Source: Ruminococcus sp. UBA4385 (lineage in GTDB: Bacteria; Bacillota_A; Clostridia; Oscillospirales; Ruminococcaceae). Taken from it: a DNA stretch of 11,900 nt. Made by a program: the position numbers and the translations under genes. The notes beneath the pieces were generated by a model. That model was not told where the DNA came from and did no database searches. It was given only the letters and a program-made list of their open reading frames with translations. The stretch is taken from contig DGRP01000121.1 of the NCBI GenBank assembly GCA_002391065.1, positions 1-11,900 on the forward strand, read 5' to 3'. Shown piece by piece: positions 6,777 through 11,900 of the stretch; within the stretch, counting starts at the first letter, position 1, and the number at the start of each line of letters is the position of its first letter.

Positions 6777-7637
6777 ATGGCTACCGCTAATATGAAAGAC
6801 GTAAAGCGGCGGATAAAGAGCGTTGAGAGCACAATGCAGATAACAAAGGCTATGCAGCTTGTTGCGTCCTCAAAGCTCAGGCGTGCAAAGGATCGGGCAG
6901 TTGCTGCTCAGCCCTTCTTCCAGACGCTTTATAACACCATGTGCGATATAAGCGCCGATTACAGCTTTACATCTGTTTTTACAAAAAAGAAATTCCTGAA
7001 CTCCACCCTCCTTGTTGTTATCGCAGGAGACAGAGGTCTTGCGGGCGGCTTTAACCATAATGTGCTCAAAATGGCACAGGAGGCGGCCGACCGGATCCTC
7101 GAAACAGGCGGAGAGTGCCACATAATGGCGATAGGAAAAAAGGCAGTTGAGTTCTTTGAGAAAAGGTCTTATGACCTTACAGACAAGTACCCCGGTATTG
7201 CCGAGACTATCACCACCGAGGCTATTATGGATATAGCCGAAATAATAGTAGAGCGCTTCAGGAGCCGTGACTTTGACAAGGTTGAGCTTGTGTATACTAC
7301 CTTCGTTTCGGCTATGACGCAGGAGCCTATGAAGCTTCAGATACTGCCTGTTGAGAACCTCGATAAGGCAAAGAAGACCAAGGCTGAAACTATCTATGAC
7401 CCCTCGCCTGAGGAGGTATTCGACGGCATGATACCCGACTATATCGGCGGTATGCTCTATGCGGCAATTCTCGATTCGTTTGCTTCCGAGCAGGCATCAA
7501 GAAGAACTGCTATGGAGTCTGCAACAGATAACGCAGGCGAAATGATCGACAAGCTGTCTCTTATGTACAACCGTGCAAGACAGGCTCAGATAACACAGGA
7601 GATCACCGAGATAAGCTCGGCTCAGATAGGTAAATAA
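6777..7637 (+). CDS. atpG: F1 ATP synthase subunit gamma (286 aa)
   Basis: Gamma is the central rotor shaft that turns inside alpha3beta3. The N-terminal helix has the classic 'VKRRIKSVESTMQITKAMQ' (9-27) and the C-terminal helix ends '...RARQAQITQEITEISSAQIGK'. These two helices form the coiled coil. The middle has the Rossmann-like fold, including 'VVIAGDRGLAGGFN'. The usual C-terminal signature ends in Gly-Ala after ITxEITEI; here the matching residues appear to be Ala282-Gln283, a mild departure. ATG 6777 follows GAGGTG (6767-6772) and lies 11 bases after the atpA stop. A second in-frame ATG five codons in (6792) is possible but has no better site. Confidence 0.97.
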   Translation: MATANMKDVKRRIKSVESTMQITKAMQLVASSKLRRAKDRAVAAQPFFQTLYNTMCDISADYSFTSVFTKKKFLNSTLLVVIAGDRGLAGGFNHNVLKMAQEAADRILETGGECHIMAIGKKAVEFFEKRSYDLTDKYPGIAETITTEAIMDIAEIIVERFRSRDFDKVELVYTTFVSAMTQEPMKLQILPVENLDKAKKTKAETIYDPSPEEVFDGMIPDYIGGMLYAAILDSFASEQASRRTAMESATDNAGEMIDKLSLMYNRARQAQITQEITEISSAQIGK

Positions 7638-7640
7638 AAA

Positions 7641-7655
7641 GCGGATAAGATCCGC
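7641..7655 (+). promoter_or_regulatory. Short perfect stem-loop in the atpG-atpD gap
   Basis: GCGGAT (7641-7646) and ATCCGC (7650-7655) are perfect reverse complements around AAG, starting three bases after the atpG stop. No T-run follows and atpD begins 37 bases later, so it is not a terminator. It may mark a processing site or protect an mRNA end; this is inference. Confidence 0.45.
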
Positions 7656-7688
7656 AGTAATTGGAATACATAAACGAAAGGGTTATGA

Positions 7689-9092
<1,404 letters not shown>

Positions 9093-9119
9093 TAATATAC
9101 GATAAAAAGGATTTAAGCT

Positions 9120-9521
9120 ATGAATAGTTTCGATCTGAAAATAATCACTCCCGAAAAGCTCTTTTATGAGGGCAAGGCAGAGCTTGTCACCTTAAAGACC
9201 GCCGCAGGAGATATAGGTATCATGGCAAACCATGTGCCCTATGTTGCAAATATAGTTTCATCTCCGCTTAAAATAAAGCAGGAGGGTAATGAGAGAACTG
9301 CGGCTGTTTCAAGCGGACTGATAAGGGTAGCCGCTAATACAGTGACGATAGTAACTCAGGCCGTTGAATGGGCTGAGGATATTGACGTTGTAAGAGCTCA
9401 GAAGGCTAAGGAGCTGGCGGAGAGAAAAATCAAAGAGCACGAAAGTCAGAAGGAGTTCGAGCGTGCAGAGCAGAAGCTCAGGCGTGCTATGAACAGACTT
9501 GTTGTTGCTTCTAAAAAGTAG
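9120..9521 (+). CDS. atpC: F1 ATP synthase subunit epsilon (133 aa)
   Basis: Epsilon sits on gamma and can block rotation in the hydrolysis direction. The N-terminal beta-sandwich (about 1-84) has the typical 'LKIITPEKLFYEG', 'TAAGDIGIMANHVPYV' and 'VSSGLIRV'. The C-terminal two-helix arm (about 87-133) is complete and highly charged. 'IDVVRA' (88-93) matches the I(L)DxxRA motif through which Bacillus PS3 epsilon binds ATP, so nucleotide sensing is possible. ATG 9120 follows AAAAAGG (9104-9110) with nine bases between. It is the last gene of the operon, with a hairpin and T-run shortly downstream. Confidence 0.96.
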   Translation: MNSFDLKIITPEKLFYEGKAELVTLKTAAGDIGIMANHVPYVANIVSSPLKIKQEGNERTAAVSSGLIRVAANTVTIVTQAVEWAEDIDVVRAQKAKELAERKIKEHESQKEFERAEQKLRRAMNRLVVASKK

Positions 9522-9532
9522 TACATAAGGTC

Positions 9533-9550
9533 AGAGCCGGGCGGCTTTTT
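9533..9550 (+). terminator. Probable intrinsic terminator of the ATP synthase operon
   Basis: AGAGCC (9533-9538) pairs with GGCTTT (9543-9548, one G-U pair) around a GGGC loop, followed by a T-run (9546-9550). The stem is short. A longer-loop alternative, AGCCG (9535-9539) with CGGCT (9556-9560), is also possible. It lies 12 bases after the atpC stop. Confidence 0.6.
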
Positions 9551-9560
9551 CGCTTCGGCT

Positions 9561-9589
9561 TTGGCTTGTTTTATTCTGTAGAGTATGAA
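9561..9589 (+). promoter_or_regulatory. Weak candidate promoter for the Na+/phosphate cotransporter gene
   Basis: TTGGCT (9561-9566) and TATGAA (9584-9589) lie 17 bases apart, each matching four of six consensus bases. Another possible -10, TACAAT at 9616-9621, lacks a good -35. A promoter is expected because a terminator precedes this gene, but readthrough from atpC cannot be excluded. Confidence 0.3.
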
Positions 9590-9648
9590 TTATATGCAGA
9601 GTGTGAAGGATAAGATACAATACACCCAACTGAAAGGAAAGATTTGAT

Positions 9649-11424
9649 TTGAGTGTTTTCAATATAATCGCAGCGATAGGCGGACTGGCATTCTTTATGT
9701 TCGGTATGAATACGCTGAGCGCAGGCCTTGAAAAGGCTTCGGGCGGACTTATGGAAAAGGTGCTCGCTAAAATGTCAGGAAATATCTTCACGAGCATTTT
9801 CTTCGGAGCTGTGGTAACAGCGGCAGTGCAGTCATCAACTGCTACCACCGTAATAGTTATCGGACTTGTTAATGCAGGCATATTAAAGCTCAGAGGTGCA
9901 GTCGGCATAATCATGGGTGCAAACATCGGAACTACGATGACAGCCCAGATACTCAGGCTTACAAACCTTGACGGTGGAGACAGCTTCTTCATCAACTTCA
10001 TAAAGCCGACTAATTTAGCGGCTATGCTCGCTATCGGCGGTATTATCCTCATTATGTTCTCAAAGAGGATAAGAAAGAAGAACATCGGCGAGATACTTAT
10101 GGGCGTGTCTATTCTGTTCACAGGTATGACTACGATGAGAGCTGCCGTTGAGCCAATGGCTGAGCTTGATATTTTCAAGAAGATATTTGAGGTTCTCCAG
10201 AATCCGCTTCTCGGTATACTTGCAGGTGCTCTTGTTACAGTATGTACACAGAGCTCAGCTGCCGCAGTCGGAATACTTCAGGCTATTTCAGGCTCGGGTG
10301 CTATCGTGTTTGCATCGGCATTCCCGATTATTATGGGTACTAATATCGGTACCTGCGTAACACCTATGCTGTCCTCGCTGAGCTCATCAAAGAACGCAAA
10401 GAGAGCATCGCTTCTGCATTTTTACTTCAACCTGATAGGAACTATAATCTTCCTTATAGCGATATATGCTTATCAGGGAATTGTCGGCTGGTCGTTCTGG
10501 ACAAAGGACTTCACCACAGGAGATATAGCAAACTTCCACACGCTGTTTAATATTATCGTAACGGCTATCTTCATTCCGTTTGCAGGAGTGCTTGAAAAGC
10601 TTGCTTGCCTGACAGTCAGGGACAAGCCCGGCGATGATGAGGAGGAGCTTTCAGAAGACCCGCTTGACGAGAGATTTCTTGTTACTCCGAACGTTGCTAT
10701 CTCGCAGACAAGAGAGGCTGTTGTTCAGATGGGTGTAAAGGCTCAGAAGAACTTCAACGCTGTAAGACCGCTGTTTGAAAAGTTCGATGCAAAGGTTGCC
10801 GAGAAAATCAGAGAGCGTGAGGAGACTATCGACAGGCTTGAGGACAGAGTGGGACAGTACCTTATAAAGCTCAATGACTGCGGACTCAACGAGGACGAGT
10901 CGAGAGAGGTTACAGCGTACTTCCACCTTATCTCCGAGTTTGAGCGCATAGGAGACTATACAATGAATATCCTTGAAACAGCCGAGGCGCTTTATGAGCA
11001 GGAGGCTGCCTTCTCCGACGAGGCTATCAAGGAGCTTAAAATAACCTTTGATGCGATCACCGAGATAATTTCGCTTGCAATTGATGCGACAAGAACAATG
11101 GATATAAACGAGATCATCGAGGTTGAGCCGCTTGAAGAGGTAGTAGACAGGCTGGTAGAGGAGCTCAAATCCATACATATTGACCGTGCTAAGAAAGGTA
11201 TCTGCAAGGTTGATATCGGAGTATACTTCCTTGATATACTCACAAATGTTGAGAGGATATCGGATCACTGCTCGAACATAGCAGTGTATCTGCTCTCGGT
11301 CAAGAAGCAGTATGCGGCGCTCAAAAAGCATGAGTACCTTGAACAGCTTCACAAGAACGGCCCTAAGAGCTACGAGGAAAAGATCGAGGAATACGCACAG
11401 AAATATTCGCTTTCAAAGGCATGA
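9649..11424 (+). CDS. Na+/phosphate cotransporter with C-terminal PhoU-like domain (591 aa)
   Basis: The membrane half contains two inverted Na/Pi-cotransporter repeats, each with the hallmark Gln-Ser-Ser: 'VQSSTATT' (60-67) and 'TQSSAAAV' (200-207). Each repeat also has a glycine-rich partner, 'GANIGTT' (90-96) and 'GTNIGT' (230-235). These resemble the substrate-binding halves of the NptA/type II Na+-phosphate family. A helical region (about 350-555) resembles PhoU, with 'FERIGDYTMNI' (431-441) and 'VERISDHCSNI' (534-544) matching the paired acidic metal-binding motifs. Such fusions import phosphate with Na+ and may be tuned by the PhoU part. The start is TTG 9649, about ten bases after AAAGGA (9633-9638); no in-frame ATG gives the complete first helix. 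Its place beside a likely sodium ATP synthase is consistent with a Na+-based economy. Confidence 0.93.
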   Translation: MSVFNIIAAIGGLAFFMFGMNTLSAGLEKASGGLMEKVLAKMSGNIFTSIFFGAVVTAAVQSSTATTVIVIGLVNAGILKLRGAVGIIMGANIGTTMTAQILRLTNLDGGDSFFINFIKPTNLAAMLAIGGIILIMFSKRIRKKNIGEILMGVSILFTGMTTMRAAVEPMAELDIFKKIFEVLQNPLLGILAGALVTVCTQSSAAAVGILQAISGSGAIVFASAFPIIMGTNIGTCVTPMLSSLSSSKNAKRASLLHFYFNLIGTIIFLIAIYAYQGIVGWSFWTKDFTTGDIANFHTLFNIIVTAIFIPFAGVLEKLACLTVRDKPGDDEEELSEDPLDERFLVTPNVAISQTREAVVQMGVKAQKNFNAVRPLFEKFDAKVAEKIREREETIDRLEDRVGQYLIKLNDCGLNEDESREVTAYFHLISEFERIGDYTMNILETAEALYEQEAAFSDEAIKELKITFDAITEIISLAIDATRTMDINEIIEVEPLEEVVDRLVEELKSIHIDRAKKGICKVDIGVYFLDILTNVERISDHCSNIAVYLLSVKKQYAALKKHEYLEQLHKNGPKSYEEKIEEYAQKYSLSKA

Positions 11425-11427
11425 ATT

Positions 11428-11458
11428 AAGCCCACTTCGGTAACGAGGTGGGCTTTTT
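11428..11458 (+). terminator. Strong intrinsic terminator after the phosphate cotransporter gene
   Basis: A 12-bp stem pairs AAGCCCACTTCG (11428-11439) with CGAGGTGGGCTT (11444-11455, one G-U pair), closed by a GTAA tetraloop of the GNRA type. A T-run (11454-11458) follows. It begins four bases after the stop codon. Confidence 0.92.
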
Positions 11459-11463
11459 GCTGC

Positions 11464-11622
11464 GTGTGATGTGTGATGTGTGATATTATGATTTTTCAAA
11501 CTGTAGGGTTGCACAAAACAGAAAACTTGTTTTTGTTGATTCTGCACTATCTTGCTCCGCGTTCAAGGTCTGTGAAGCCAAAGCAAAGGTACGGCGCGTG
11601 GCAGTGCAGGGTTTTCCCTGTC
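11464..11622. repeat. 160-base tandem repeat, copy 1
   Basis: The unit opens with three exact GTGTGAT heptamers (11464-11484), then an A/T tract, then the core CTGTAGGGTTGCACAAAA (from 11501), an A/T-rich segment, a G/C-rich segment around 11557-11602, and a CAGGG-TTTT-CCCTG hairpin (11607-11620). It is about 91 percent identical by eye to copy 2 over the 120 bases after CTGTAGGG. Short reading frames across it are shadows of the repeat; I see no gene. Confidence 0.9.
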
Positions 11623-11781
11623 GTGTGATGTGTGATGTGTGATATTTCATTTTTTTCAAACTGTAGGGTTGCACAAAACAGAAAGTTTGTTTTTGTTGAT
11701 ACTGCACTAACTATTTCCGCGTTCAAGGTCTGTGAAGTCAAAGCAAAAGTACGGCGCGTGGTGGTGCAGGGTTTTCCCTGC
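11623..11781. repeat. 160-base tandem repeat, copy 2
   Basis: It again opens with three GTGTGAT heptamers (11623-11643) and reproduces the whole unit at an offset of 159-160 bases. This includes the invariant CTGTAGGGTTGCACAAAA (from 11661) and the CAGGG-TTTT-CCCTG hairpin (11767-11780). About 11 substitutions separate it from copy 1, so the duplication is not brand new. Confidence 0.9.
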
Positions 11782-11820
11782 TGTGATATTTCATTTTTTC
11801 AAACTGTAGGGTTGCACAAA
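11782..11820. repeat. 160-base tandem repeat, truncated copy 3
   Basis: Only one TGTGATATT heptamer remains (11782-11790), followed by the A/T tract and CTGTAGGGTTGCACAAAA (from 11804). Similarity stops abruptly at about 11821. The array boundary therefore lies just after GCACAAAA. Confidence 0.8.
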
Positions 11821-11900
11821 AATTCTGGTGTGGATTTGTTGAATTTGCTATGCTATTGCATAGATAGTGCGGAGATTAGCCTCGTCAGGTCTGGACATTA
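11821..11900. other. Right-edge segment with a small hairpin and an open frame leaving the window
   Basis: CTATGC (11848-11853) and GCATAG (11858-11863) form a perfect 6-bp stem around TATT. On the - strand a frame is open from the right edge down to a TAG at 11848-11850, with last residues 'MSRPDEANLRTIYAIA' if read from the ATG at 11898. It could be the 3' end of a gene lying mostly outside the window, or chance. I see no other gene between 11459 and the right edge. Confidence 0.25.

Noticed and set aside
9531..10178. Long reading frame (215 codons) on the minus strand
   Set aside because: It lies opposite the start of the phosphate cotransporter and across its terminator region. Its composition is a mirror of the sense codons and it has no clear ribosome site or family features.
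10651..11352. Long reading frame (233 codons) on the minus strand
   Set aside because: It lies entirely opposite the PhoU-like half of the cotransporter, whose motifs are intact. A shadow frame is the simpler explanation.
11486..11741. Two overlapping minus-strand frames of 64 and 73 codons in the repeat array
   Set aside because: Both translate the same repeat unit in different frames (the unit is not a multiple of three), have no ribosome site and track the DNA repeat rather than a protein.
11501..11820. CRISPR-like look of the threefold CTGTAGGGTTGCACAAAA
   Set aside because: The sequences between copies are homologous to each other and about 140 bases long, so they are parts of one larger tandem repeat and not spacers. 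No cas gene is present.

Overview
The window is a chromosomal stretch from an anaerobic Clostridia-type bacterium. The ATP synthase sequences, the acid-rich small lipoprotein, the strong AGGAGG-like ribosome sites and the vegetative (sigma-A type) promoters together suggest a Ruminococcus-like member of the Oscillospiraceae. That placement is inferred from style and has not been tested by a search.

Layout. (1) Positions 75-2044 hold two unrecognised envelope genes on the + strand. The first is a five-helix membrane protein with a soluble tail. The second is a secreted protein anchored by one C-terminal helix, with its own near-consensus promoter and an unusual hairpin between its Shine-Dalgarno sequence and its start. 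(2) A bidirectional terminator at 2051-2086 separates these from a convergent small lipoprotein gene on the - strand (2092-2409), which carries two 18-residue repeats. (3) From about 2585 to 9550 lies a complete F-type ATP synthase operon in the canonical order atpI-B-E-F-H-A-G-D-C. It has an extended -10 promoter in front, tight or overlapping junctions at atpI/atpB and atpF/atpH, stem-loops inside the operon before atpE and atpD, and a terminator after atpC. (4) Positions 9649-11424 encode a Na+/phosphate cotransporter fused to a PhoU-like regulatory domain, closed by a strong terminator. (5) The last 440 bases have no convincing gene. They hold a tandem array of a 160-base repeat (two full copies and a stub), each introduced by GTGTGAT heptamers, followed by an open reading frame running off the right edge on the - strand.

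How it works together. The Fo rotor subunit c has the AEST sodium signature plus a second carboxylate (Glu28) where the classic sodium rotors have Gln. This is the two-carboxylate motif described for the Na+-driven Fusobacterium nucleatum rotor. The machine is therefore most likely sodium-coupled, which fits the Na+-driven phosphate transporter next door: one gene set would use or maintain the Na+ gradient and the other would bring in phosphate with it. The stator subunit a keeps the essential Arg (163), but the E. coli Glu219/His245 pair is Met172/Asp216 here. The most interesting points are the rotor motif, the SD-hairpin-start arrangement at 1010-1060, and the 160-base repeat array.
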